Shown piece after piece: positions 52,181-63,693 of a stretch of DNA of 64,000 nucleotides; the first letter of the stretch is position 1; the number at the start of each line of letters is the position of its first letter. Under the pieces are notes generated by a model. It was not told where the DNA came from and made no database searches. It saw only the letters and a list, made by a program, of their open reading frames with translations. The position numbers and the translations under genes are program-made. Source of the DNA: Xenopus tropicalis. Its lineage: Eukaryota > Chordata > Amphibia > Anura > Pipidae. The stretch lies in the NCBI RefSeq assembly GCF_000004195.4, contig NC_030684.2:66461892-66525891 (forward strand). Direction: 5' to 3'.

Positions 52181-54498
52181 TAATAGCTTTGTTTGAAATT
52201 AAAATTCTACTGCATGAAAAGAAAAAGTGTGCCTGCCTCGGGAAGCATCTACTGGAGTATGTCAATATTTCTATAGAGAAAATAATCTGTACAATGTAAG
52301 GAATTCTAAGTCTGTGCGAACAATGGTCTGTGTATTTTTACAAAGAGGTTATGGAGTTACAAATGTGCTTAAATGCAACAGCCCACAGCAATCACATGTG
52401 TGCTTTCTTTATTCCAACTGCAGCCTTACAATTACCAGGGCTTTTATTACATTAGCAGGACAAGCGTGCACCATGTTCCTGTATATTGTGTCATTTTGTT
52501 GAACAATCTCTTGTAGCTGTGCTGAAACAGAAGACATATGGAAAAGAATGGATTAATAAATAAGCAAAGTGCTGGCAGGCTCAGAAGTCAAATCTCTTTT
52601 GTCTGCCTTGTCCATTGGATGTGCTACAGTGTTTCTTCTGCGGATGCCTGAAACATAACCCAGGCATTTTATACAGTGTGCATAAATGCACAGGGTTTGG
52701 GAGCTAGATCAGACAAGAAACATTAAGGGAAAAATGTAATTAAGGTTGCAAATGAGGGTGGGGTGGGGTGGAGGATTGTGGTGACTGGTAGAGTTCATGA
52801 CTTGGTGCCCTGCCCTGTCCTGAGGTGGCATCCCTGATGGGCTCCAGACACCCCAGTCTGACACTGTCCATTAGAGACTTTTATTATGTTCCCCCTGTTG
52901 GCATCTTAGTACACTGTTACAATAGTACAGACTTTAGATGAGTTAATCAGCATACAATCTTATTTCCATTTTTATACTAGATATTGTTGTAAAACTTTAA
53001 GGGCTATGATGCACGGAGCTACTAGTCGAGGCTACAAAACACCAGAAAATACCCTGCCATAGAGAATACTGCTAAAACACACATACACAATTATGAGTAT
53101 TGTCTATTTTGTAGCTGCAACAAGTAGCTCTGTATGTCATTACAGTAAAAAGTAAATTAAACTTTCATGGTGCTGTCGTGAGCACCTTTTAAATTTACCA
53201 TCATTTTCTGTTTTCATTTATTTAAAATATATTAGCAGGTTTATACTGTCTGGTGGCTCCCCAACAAAAGTCTGGCAGTACTACCCTCACCCTACTGAAT
53301 ACAAAGTTTGTATATTACTGTTATCTGAAAATGCAGATGTCATATAGAGTAACCTGACTACACTGAGCATCCATAGTCCATTCCTGAATAAGCACTGTTA
53401 TTGTGCATTGCCTTAGATTTAATGATATAGATCATTCACTAGGGAGGAAAAACAAAGAAACCCATAGATTTTTTTAAATGTGTGCTTGTGTGGTTGTAAA
53501 TGAGGAATCAGAGCAAAAACCCACTTCTGTAATTAATACAACATTAATTACAAGGGCAACTGGTGCCTCTCCATAATTATGAACCCCTTCTTATTGAAAT
53601 CAGGTGCTGTCAACAATATAACCTCATGAACGCTGCAGACCAGTGACAGGATACGATTGCAAGTAAGGGGAGGCTTAAGAAAATGTGTTGGGCTGTTTAT
53701 CCAGGGTCCAAAAGGACCACCCCCCAAAAACCATACTAAATTATCATGTTTTTGCTTTCTATCAGTCTTTAGATCATTTTTACTCATCCAGGTAGTGTAA
53801 ATCAAGGGCAAATTTTACACAGAAAAAGATTATTTTCAGATGGATTTGTTATTATAAAAACAAAATGGAGAAATTGATGAACAGAACAAGCAGCGAGACA
53901 AAAAAACACATGTTAATAATATCATCTACTTTGCAGACACATGAAAGCTGACACTATTCTGCATTTCTGTGTTCCCTACTTGACTTGGTAATTGGGCGGA
54001 ACTGGACAAGCTTTTTTTAATTATTTGCATTCTTTCTGTAGACAGAAGTTACATTGTTATATTTCCTGGACCAGCCAATGAAATTATAGGTACTGCATAA
54101 GAAACCATTGAAGTTAACAAACGCCTTGTTTTTTGCACATTGGCTATTGTAGAAAATGAAGATTGGGTAAACAGGCAAAGATCCGTACCCTGACTGGGCC
54201 AGTGAGTGGTTTAATAAGTTGCATGCAAGCATTGTCACTTTCATGTATATGACTTACCCTTTAAGGAAACCGCAGCACACAAAAATAAAGTAGACAACAA
54301 TATGTCTGGCCTCATTGGGCCCTTTATCAAGCCTGTAAACCATTTCCTGGTTAAAATAAAGACCAATTGCAGATTGTCTGAGAGTATTACTCTCTACATC
54401 ATACTTAACGTTATTAAAAAGGTGAACAACCCCTTAAACTGCTAGAGAAGAATGAAAGTTATCACTGTACAGTATTTTGGTGCTACTGAACTTACTTG
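52181..54498. other. no recognised gene
   Basis: AT-rich intergenic or intronic sequence. A GGGGTGGGGTGGAGG run lies at about 52760. A repeat-like segment GATGCACGGAGCTACTAGTC lies at 53008. No coding support. Confidence 0.45.
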
Positions 54499-54734
54499 TA
54501 GTGATGAGCCATTGTTTCGGCAGGCATAGATTTGCACCAGATTTCCACATTTTGCCACTGGCTAATTGTTTTTCAAAACATTTTGCTGCGAAAATTCACA
54601 GTCACATCTAGATAGTCGCAGTTGCATCAATAAAGACAAGCAGCACCCGTGTTTCGCAATTTTTTCACTATTTCGCAAAGTTTCCCATAGTTTTGCTAAT
54701 TTTTCAGCGAAACGAGACAGATTCGCTCATGACT
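54499..54734. mobile_element. MITE, TAGTGATGAG family
   Basis: TAGTGATGAGCCATTGTTTC at the left and GACAGATTCGCTCATGACT at the right; related to 50029-50196 in the opposite sense, with more divergence. Confidence 0.7.
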
Positions 54735-54962
54735 GTTTATTTGGAAATTCCAGCCGTACATTTGGCGTAGGGGGCAGAAATCCACATTTCAAATCATATG
54801 AGCAAAAAAGTAGGACATTTGGCCACAAATAATTTTTCAGACCAAAGGATTATTTGGTATTTTATTTGGTATTTTGGGGAACATATCCCCTTTGTCCCAG
54901 TTGAGGCATGGTTCTGCTGGAAGTTACTATATTACATGATATCACAAGGAAGGTAACAGTGT

Positions 54963-55245
54963 AAAGGTCCCCATACACGGGCCGATTATAGCTGCCGATA
55001 TTGGTCCCTTGGACCGATTCGGCAGCTTATCGGCCCGTGTAGGGGCAGAACCGAGGGGCCTGGCCTGAAATTGGGCAGATATCGATCGGCCAGGTTAGAA
55101 AATCCAGTCGGATCGGGGACCACACCGGCTCGTTGATGCGGTCCCCGAACCGACTGCCGTGTGTAGAATTTGATCGTTTGGCCCCAGGCCATGCCTCCCT
55201 GATATCGCCCACCCGTAGGTGGGGATATCGGGTGAAGAATTTAGG
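54963..55245. mobile_element. repeat with CCCCATACACGGGCCGAT end
   Basis: CCCCATACACGGGCCGATTA and GCTGCCGATATTGGTCC, then GGCAGCTTATCGGCCCGTGT form a strong hairpin at the left. The interior has ATATCGCCCACCCGTAGGTG with GGGGATATCGGGTG inverted. The same family is at 555-830. Confidence 0.65.
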
Positions 55246-55499
55246 GAATTTACAACGTCGGGTATTTATAAATTGTTGCCAGCTGCTGTTGTATACCTTA
55301 TTAGATGGAAATATGATAAATAATGCAAAATGAGGCATAGCTACAAAGCACCAATCCAACTCTCACTTGGTAGCTTTGTTATAAATACTTTCTGCCATAT
55401 TAAATGGTACCAAATACTCAAAAAAACATACAAAGTATATAGTTTCTTGCCTGCCTATATATTGCCTGCTCCTGGTCTGGATGTCATGATCATCTTCAG

Positions 55500-56093
55500 G
55501 ATTTAATTTCATTATTCATTTTATATGCCATTGGCCCATGACAATTCTTACACCAACAGCATAATTGTTTCCTGAAGCTGAAAAAGTATTTTAGAAACTA
55601 TTGAACTAACTTACTTAATTAATTATATATTTAAATTGGTTAGACATAGTCTCTTAAGATAAACTGATATATAATAATAAATTATTAGTATTCTGTTTTT
55701 GTTGCTTTCTATATCTCATTGTGGTGTTTATATTTTCCAAGTGTGGTATGCTCAGCGTCTGAGCATACCACACTTAAAACTGGTTTGCATTTTGCTGACA
55801 TAAAACAACGTGAGAGTTCAGCTGTAGGCTGGTTATTATTTTTACTATATTCCCAGAATCCTTTTTTTTGCTTACTTCATACTCTGATGCAATTTCAATT
55901 TTCATAAAAATAGCAAAAAACCCACACTGGTCACAAATATACTATAGACAGCATATCCCAATTTGTAGCTACACATTACCCAATATGCTACACAGAATGA
56001 ATTGGCTTAAAGAATATATTTTAGAATCCACCATAGTTGTAATCATTTTAACTTTAGTGCCCCTGACAGAAAGTGACTATGAATGTGATAGTA
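55500..56093. repeat. ancient duplicated segment, left copy
   Basis: It aligns in order with about 61420-62370: GATAAACTGATATA, TTGTGGTGTTTATAT, TTGCTTACTTCATACTC, TATACTATAGACAGCATA, TTTTAACTTTA and GAATGTGATAG. Divergence is high. A CAGGTATGGGA MITE interrupts it immediately after GTGATAGTA. Confidence 0.7.
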
Positions 56094-56379
56094 CAGGTAT
56101 GGGATCCCTTATCTGGAAAACTGTTATCCAGAAAGTTACGAATTACGGAAAGGCCATCTCCCATATAAGCAAATAATTCAATTTTTATAAGTGATTTCCT
56201 TTTTCCCTGTAATAATAAAACAGTACCTTGTACTTGATCCCAACTAAGATATAATAAATCCTTATTGGAGGCAAAACAATCCTATTGGGCGTATTCAATA
56301 TTTAAATGGTTTTTAACAGACTCAAGTTATGGAGATCCAAATTACGGAAACATCCCTCATCCGGAAAACCCCGGGTCCC
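56094..56379. mobile_element. CAGGTATGGGA-type MITE, right tip lost
   Basis: CAGGTATGGGATCCCTTATC at the left. The interior is typical and it ends at CCCCGGGTCCC without the final CATACCTG. Confidence 0.8.
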
Positions 56380-56517
56380 TTTTTTATCTAATTTGTATAG
56401 TTTTTTTTTATCCTGCTTATTTGCTGCCTGCAATTGAATAATTGGTCTTCTTGTCACCTTGAGGGTTCGGTTTTATTATTAATTTTTAAACGAACTCACT
56501 TTAACATTTTATACATT

Positions 56518-56975
56518 AAGGGCTTCATTTATCAATGTACGACTGAGTCCGAATACTAAAAATTCCATATTCAATTCTAAGTTTTAGAACTGTGTGTATT
56601 GTCTGTGATTTTTTCGTTAATTTGCACGACTTTTTCATACTTTGGGACAATTTGTGCTACAAAATCGGATTTGTCACAACGAGTACAAACGTTTTGGAAT
56701 TCATTCAAGCTTCGATATCGTGACTTTCCTTGGGCCAGGTTGGAGCTGCAGAGTGCCATTAATTCCTATGGGAGGCTTCCAAAAACATGCACAGAAGGTT
56801 CAAAGTCAGAAATTTTTTTGCGCCTTTTACAATCGTTCGGTTACAAAAATTTTGGAACTTTGGATCGTACCACAATATTTTTGTACGACCACGATCCGAA
56901 ATTTTCGTACTTTTAGCGCACATCAGAAAATATCAGATTTAATCCGAAATTCGGACTTTGATAAATGGGCCCCTA
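56518..56975. mobile_element. foldback MITE (GGGCTTCATTTATCAA ends)
   Basis: The ends GGGCTTCATTTATCAATGTA and TTTGATAAATGGGCCCC are inverted. The interior TTGGGCCAGGTTGGAGCTGC is shared with 27566-28047. Confidence 0.75.
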
Positions 56976-56980
56976 AATAA

Positions 56981-57232
56981 GGGATCCTCAACCGCACTCA
57001 GATGTAAAAAGTGTTGGTGAACAACACAAGCATGAAAGAGTTCTTTAGATTCATGTGGACTGATAGCCTGCAGGAGGCTCTGCTTGGAGTAGAACTGCAT
57101 TTCAATGCTTCCAAAACTTGTCTCCAAGTCAGAGATTTAAAAATACACACCTACTTTGAGGCCACTGGGAGCAACATCAAAGGTGGTAGTGAGCAACATG
57201 TTGCTCACAAGCTACTGGTTGGGGATCACTGC
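56981..57232. mobile_element. MITE (GGGATCCTCAACC / GGTTGGGGATCACTG)
   Basis: This is a nearly complete copy of the family split at 9876-10295, in the opposite orientation. It shares GAGCAACATGTTGCTCAC and GCCACTGGGAGCAACATCAA. Confidence 0.75.
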
Positions 57233-59099
57233 ATTAAATCATTGTGTTATATTGATGTCACAGTTTTACTTCTTCAGGTGGCACTTTTTGCATGATAGCC
57301 TTTTTTTGCAACATTACTATTTGATTTCAAATCTAAAAAGTGTTGTAGGGAAAAATTATTCTGCAAATAGCATCCTTTAAATTCTCTTATTTATTTTTAC
57401 TTCTATTTATTTTCTATTATTTATTTTTTGTTTCTAGTAGAAATCAAATGGCCTATAGTTTACAGAAGCTTTAGAGCACTTGGAACACATGAAACATCTT
57501 GGTCATACAGTATGATGCAATTAGCATGTGACTGTGTTTATACCAGTATAATATTGCCTAATATCTTGAGCAAATAAAATTATGCAGCTATTCAGAAAAT
57601 GTTGTCCTGCAGGCAATCCATACTGGGTAATGTCTGATAATAAGCAGTTTCTTCATTAAGGCTAATGTTAGACAAGGTTGATACCCCACCATTTGCTGGA
57701 GAAATGTCCCAAACCACCCATGCAGCTCTTCATTGAGCATTATGAAATAACTTATCCCCACTGGCACTGGTACAAAACGACCACTAATTTCTGGTCAAAA
57801 ACTGCCTGTAACAGTGGTGAGAGAGAGTTTTCATTAAAGTCAGTGGGAGGCAACAGGGCATTTGCCTGCCATCCATACAAAACTGCCTCCTCTGACACAG
57901 ATAAGGAAAGTTTCATAGTATGTATGCTTATCACAAATGATACAATAACTATATACACAGCAAATAAGTTGAAGCAGTACTCACAAATACTTTAATATTA
58001 GATACAGTAAGTATCACATGACTGAACAAATTGGCCTTTTCCTTCACATAAGCCTGCACAAGTACCCTGGCTGTGTGGGATTGTGCTCAGATTAATTTGG
58101 CTTGGACTGGTTCTGGCAAATTATAGAACTGGCGATTATTTGGTAGCACTCAAGAGATCTGTGCTGGGGGGCACATTATACAGTGTACTTTTATTTTGTT
58201 ACCCTTTATCTGAAAATTAATAATTAAGAACTGTATATTTTCTATGATTGATACTTTGTGTACTGTTAAAAAATAGGGCAATTGTCTCCCATCCAATGGC
58301 AGATATTAGTGGTATCAATATCACCCAATGTGCTCCTGTCTGTTGGTCCCTTTTGACTGCAGAGTTTTCTACACCACCTGCATTTTCACCCCAGCATTAA
58401 TATTCCAAAGTGGTAGCTGTTACATCAAATATTAGAGAAATATTAGCCATTCCTCCTTCAATTAAATGACTGTATTGTGGGGGGGCATGTCTAGTCACTC
58501 TACAAGGAAGATGCAGCCCTCAGCGCTCCCAGGATCCCAAGCAAAGTACAGACCCATCCTGGCATCCAGAGGCACCAAAACCTCTAGAACAACATGGAGG
58601 GAGTTTTTGTGTACCCTGCTCTCCCAATCGCCACCAGAACTGCCACTGCAGCCTCAACTGTGGCAGAGTTACACCTGAGGCCTAGCGGTGAACTGAAACT
58701 GTGGTATAAATTTTGCACCCAGACACAAAAGCGCTTGAGCCGAACACCAACTTCACCAGTGCTATACAGCCCAACAGAGGCTACCTACCGGCGGGTGAGT
58801 GTTAGTCTAGCCCCGGGGTTACCCCTTATTATTATTATACATCAGATACCTAATCCCTGCATGTGTATTAAAACACTCTCTGCTCACTGTGCCAAGACAA
58901 TTTGCATATCGCACTGCCAAAGACCTAATATAACTCTATGGAAAAGTTTCAGTTCCTCCATTAGCACAATGCATCCAGTAGTCCAAGCCTAGCATCCAGG
59001 GCAAAGGGCGCAATCAAATGTTACATTAGAAAGATGGGAGCACTCGGCTCCATGACACATTTCGCCTGAATATCAGTCCATATATATCAGCCCAGTTAA
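57233..59099. other. no firm gene; possible LINE 5' scrap
   Basis: 57233-58440 is AT-rich with nothing recognised. 58478-58810 is GC-richer (GGGGGGCATGTCTAGTCACT, GCGCTCCCAGGATCCCAAGC) and may be the 5' region of an L1-like element, but no domain could be read. Confidence 0.35.
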
Positions 59100-59170
59100 T
59101 ACTGATGAGTGAAATTTTTCGCCATTGGCAATTTTTTTTTTGCGAAACTGCCACATATTCTTCATTTTGC

Positions 59171-59616
59171 CAGATACAACCATGTGACCTGTGTTCTGAT
59201 AAACTTCAGTCACACTTTACTGCTGAGCTACAAGTTGGAGTGATATCACCCCCTCCCAGCAACTGATCAGCAGAACAATGGAAAGGTACAAGATAGCAGC
59301 TCCCAGTAGATATTACAATAGCACTCAAAAGTAAAAAATCCAAGTCCGGCTTGGGACTCCTCCAGTTACATGGGAGTAGGAGAAACAATAGGTTACCAGA
59401 AAGCATCGCTAATGTGTAGCGCTGGCTCCTTCTGGAAGCTCAGACTCAGGCACAATGCACTGAGAGGGCTGCCTACACACCAATATTACAACTGAAAAAA
59501 AAGCATTTGTTGGTTCAAGAATAAAATTTTAAATGGTAGAATGAATTATTTGCTATGTAAACAGTGTGATTTAGAAATAAAAAGTATACCATACAAATCA
59601 TGACAGTATCCCTTTA
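59171..59616 (-). repeat. dispersed repeat, copy 2
   Basis: This is the reverse complement of 48126-48561 throughout. Some positions are better preserved here, for example the GTGTAGCGCTGGCTCCTTCT block. Confidence 0.8.
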
Positions 59617-59624
59617 ACACATAC

Positions 59625-60899
59625 TTAGACACTACCATGGACAAACTACTCTCCTTCACGGCCTCCCCTTTCAAACTAATAGACTGGCTCAATGCCTACA
59701 ATTTAGACCTAGACCTTACCAAAAAAACAACTCTTATACTCGGCTAGCCAGTCTTTTGCCCTTGGAGACAAAAAGAGCCTTTTTAGCTAAAACATCAGAC
59801 CATACCACTGCTGTTCCCAAATTCATTACCCCACAGGGCTCAGTTATCCTCTCTCCTCCTGACATTGCTACAGAATGTATTGCTTACTACGCACACCTAT
59901 ATGCCTCCAAAGCTCACTACACAAATGAGGAACTACATTCATACCTGAAACATGATTACTTTCCCACTTTTGACCCAACACCAGCCCAAATATCTGGACA
60001 AACTGATCACACATCTAGAATTAGCAAAAGCCATTATGGCCTTTTTTGTAAACATGTTCTTCGCTATTAGACTTCCTCTCTCAGAAAAATCCTTCATTCC
60101 CGGGGCAGGAGTCTGCTCAGCTCTCTCCCCTCTCCCTTCTCCTGCTCCCCCCTCCCATAAGTTTTTGTAAGAATTCACTCCACCCTCCCATCAGAATGTG
60201 TGATCTGAACTACCAACGGCTAGAGGTGCAGCAGGAAGCTACTGAGAACGAGCTAAAATGGCAGCTGTTATCTTAAACAAACGGAGGGAGCTTCTAGGGA
60301 TCTTTACTCAGGAATGGTAAAGTTTTCTGCAGAATAAATATAGTGTTCTAGGTGGCACTAATGTGGCTAATCTATTGGCAGTAAAATGCCAAAATGGCTT
60401 TCCTTCTTCATTAATCCAATTTAAAATCATACATCAAACTTACTTGACACCAAAGAAACTGAACTTTGTGTTTTTTAGATCATTCCAGATGCATTCCCTG
60501 CAACAACTTTTTACATTTTATATGGCATTGCCCAGATGTCCAGAGGTTCTAGAGTGTTAAACCCAATTACCTGTCTGTTGGCCTTGTAGATTCTTTGATA
60601 CCCAGAACTGCCTTCAGACTACTCATGGGTGCACTTCTGTTTTATGCCAAAAAAATAGTGGCAGATACAACTAATCGACTTCCAGTTAGAACTTTATAGG
60701 TTGACTTACTTAGCCAGAGGCTGTCCACACAGTTTGAGAAGATATGGAATTCTAGACTTGAATCGCTTGGAACCAAAGTCTCCTAATACTGCCTCGATGC
60801 ACTCTCCAACTACTCTTTCTGTTCTTTTCCTCTTTTCTCTCCTCTTTTCCTTTCTTATTATGTGTAATAAATCAATAAAAAGTTACTTTAAAAAAAAAT
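59625..60899 (+). pseudogene. L1-like LINE ORF2 remnant with poly(A) tail
   Basis: The frame 59756-60070 reads K-R-A-F-L-A-K-T-S, V-P-K-F-I-T-P-Q-G-S-V-I-L-S-P-P-D-I-A and Y-Y-A-H-L-Y-A-S. This matches the endonuclease-RT linker of L1/Tx1-type ORF2 (resolvable host tag, a D-I-A...F/Y-Y-x-x-L-Y motif). A MITE-like insertion (about 60085-60390) interrupts it. Sequence then resumes with the C-terminal region (I-Q-F-K-I-I-H-Q-T-Y-L-T-P-K-K-L), which resembles the F-K-x-x-H-R-x-Y-x-T-P motif. The RT core between them is missing. It ends with AATAAAAAG and a short A run at 60890-60899. It is dead. Confidence 0.7.
60085..60390. repeat. repeat inserted in the L1-like remnant
   Basis: GGAAGCTACTGAGAACGAGC, then AAAATGGCAGCTGTTATCTT and ACTCAGGAATGGTAAAG read as a common frog repeat, from recall. 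It separates the two halves of the LINE remnant. Confidence 0.45.
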
Positions 60900-61419
60900 A
60901 CCCAAGAGTTTTGGTACATTCCTCCCTCCCAAACTTATGATCAGAAAAAGGATAATCATGTAAATGGGATAAGAGTTCTCCATTTGCATTCCTCTTGTTT
61001 CCTTTTACTTTGAATAATTTTTAGTTTACCTTGGGCCTTTTGCTTGCTTCCAGCATGAAGCTGAATTTCTTTGTGAGCTAGGGTAAATAAAACTTGCCTG
61101 ATTATTAAATAGTCTGAAAACTAGCTTCAAAGTCACAGACCATAACAGCACATAACAATCACATGACTGCAAAAAATGAAAGCTTTGCTCCGAAAATAAC
61201 TTGGCTCCTACTGACATACTGTATAAAGATAGAAATTTGGCAGGAAGCACAAACGTCCTCAGTGCCATCTTCTTATAGCAATGCATTCTGCTGTCTAGCT
61301 TGCTTAAATCTTTTGAAGTAAGAAGATCTAATACAATAAATCATGCCTTTAGAATTAAGTTGAATGAAACAGTCTTTCCTGTCTGTGCATCAGACTAGTT
61401 AATATAGTACAATCCATGC

Positions 61420-62370
61420 CAATGCCTTACACCATCAGCATTATTCCTTCCTAAGCTTTTAGAGCTATTGATTCAACTGACTTAATTATATATATTAAAT
61501 ATTGGTTTGACATTAAAATGTTTTCCTAAGATAAACTTTACTGATAAGGTACATAGTAAAAAATACTACAATTATGTCATCTCATTTTGGTGTTTATATG
61601 CCTAAGAACTGAAGCCAGCATTGTCCTTGTCATGGGTTCTTAAAGGGTACTTATCACCTGAAAATTGCTTCCCCCACCAGAGATGAGGGGAAATGAGGGA
61701 AACAATAGCTTACTCTAAAAACAACCATTAGCTCTCAATGCGGACGGCCATGTTATTTATTGCACATAATCAGCAAGACTCCAAGCTCATTATGCGCATG
61801 CGTGTGACATAGGATTGATGGATGCGACTCACCCACCTACGCCACACGCATGTACATAATAAGTGAGTTGTCTGCCTGCACCGAGAGCTCCCTCCTGGTG
61901 CAGGCAGCCTAGCACTGTAGGGGGGCTATTTAAAAAAAAAAAATGCCACTATTGTTTCCCCTAACCAAAGTGCAGCCTCTATTAGGCGGCACCCCTAGTG
62001 GGGGAAGTCATTTTCAGGTGATAGGTGCCCTTTAAAACTTGTGTTTTGCTAACATAAAAAAATGAGGGATCCAATGAATGTAGGTTATTGTTTTTACAAT
62101 AATCCCATAATCCTGTTTATCTTACTTCATACTCATGTAATTTTAAATTTCATAAATATACCAAAAAACACACTCAGGTTATGAATATACTATAGACAGC
62201 ATACCCAAGTTAGTAGGTTGGACCACACATTATACAATAAGCTGCACAGGGTAAATTGGCCTACAGAATACATTTTAGGCTCCATCACAAGCTATTTTGG
62301 ACTTTTAAAGTACAGCTGTAGTCATTTTAACTTTACTGCACCTAATAGGAAGTAAATATGAATGGGATAG
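61420..62370. repeat. ancient duplicated segment, right copy
   Basis: Direct-orientation partner of 55500-56093, about 5.9 kb away. It is longer because a TTAA-flanked MITE sits in it. The match ends at GAATGGGATAG. Confidence 0.7.
61644..62031. mobile_element. TTAA-flanked MITE (AGGGTACTTATCACCTG ends)
   Basis: AGGGTACTTATCACCTGAAAA at the left and TTTTCAGGTGATAGGTGCCCT at the right are inverted. TTAA lies at 61640-61643 and 62032-62035. The empty version of the site is approximated by the left duplicate, which lacks this insert. The duplication is piggyBac- or Kolobok-type. Confidence 0.85.
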
Positions 62371-63053
62371 TTGACATTTTGGGCTAGAATAACTGGGGGA
62401 GTAAGAGTCTGTGTTATATTATGAACTGCAGAGTAAATATGAACCCTGTGAACCCTGGATAAAGGGGAAATTAACCAAAGGGGTAATGAAGATAGAAAAT
62501 GAAGTAATGTTATAAAAGTTTTACAGGCACTAAACATCTTTGTTGCATGGTTCCCTTAGCCCATCTATTGCTAGTTCCTTGCTTTACAACTGTCAGTGTC
62601 GATAGCACAAATAACAGAATCAGTTCCTAAATGACTTGAATATAAAAACTGCAGCAGGAAACAAGAAGTGCTAGGTAGCGTCCCCTGAATATGATCCAAC
62701 CTAAAGTTCATTCTGATGCCATACTTTGATCTCTGGAATTGCCTGGATGCATTACATTACTTTATTTTTGATTATCATGTAATTTTGGAACCTAGTTAAA
62801 ATGTAACTATAAATAATTTTTATTAATGCAATGAATTGATAAATTTAAAATGAACTGCTGAAATTAAGAAAAATGTCTTCCATTCTTTTGTGTGCATTAC
62901 AAGGTGATCATTTGGTACGTAAAAAAAGTAATTTTGGTAAAAGTAAAATTGGTGAATTTTCCACCAGCTAAAAAGAGACTGCTGGTTTACAGTTTGAGCC
63001 ATTACACAGTGTTTGTAACAAGGACACAGTGGCATACTACATTACTAGGACCC
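62371..63053. other. no recognised gene
   Basis: AT-rich, with scattered frames of 60-75 codons lacking motifs. Confidence 0.45.
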
Positions 63054-63691
63054 TGTCAGGATCAGCGGGATTCGAACACCACTTGGGGTGTTCCTGGCGG
63101 CATGCATTTGCCTCTGTAGCCACTGGAGGCATTTCGGTCTGTCTGTTTCTGCTCTTGTCTCCTACTTTCTGTCTGCTCCCTTTCCTCCGCCCACCTCATT
63201 AACCTCATGTGTTTCCCATCTTCTAATCTTCTCCCTTTATAAGCCTTTCCCTGACCATTGCCCCTTGCTTGGTCATTAATTGTCTCCCGTGACCCTGCCT
63301 TCGTGTTCCCTGTTCCTGTGTCTGTGTTCTTGTTCTCGCTGGTTCCAAGCTCCAGTTCCGTGTCCTGATTCTGCCTTCTGCCTTGTTCCTGAGCCCTTCC
63401 TAGTTCTGCCTTGATTTTCCGGTTTTGACCTTGGCCTGTCCTTTACTTCGTTTGACTGCCGCTTGCCCTGACCTTTTGCCTGTTTTTGGATTTTGCCTCT
63501 GCCTGCTGTTCTACAATCAGTCTGTATATTCTTTGTGTGTTCGGTTACATCACTCAGTTTATTAAAGTTCTGCATTTTCAACATGGCCTCTGGCACCAGT
63601 TCTGTGACTTATGGTTACACTCCGGGTTACCCAGTCTTCAGGCTCCCACCTTCCTGGTACTCCACAGCGTCTCCACAGGGAGACCGTGACA
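63054..63691 (+). repeat. Ty3/gypsy 5' LTR
   Basis: 638 bp from TGTCAGGATCAGCGGG to GACCGTGACA. TGTCA/TGACA form the short terminal inverted repeat. It is pyrimidine-rich in the middle (63130-63500) and contains TTTATTAAAGTTC near the 3' side. Gag starts three bases after it. The second LTR would be outside the window, so the boundary rests on this copy alone. Confidence 0.65.
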
Positions 63692-63693
63692 GA

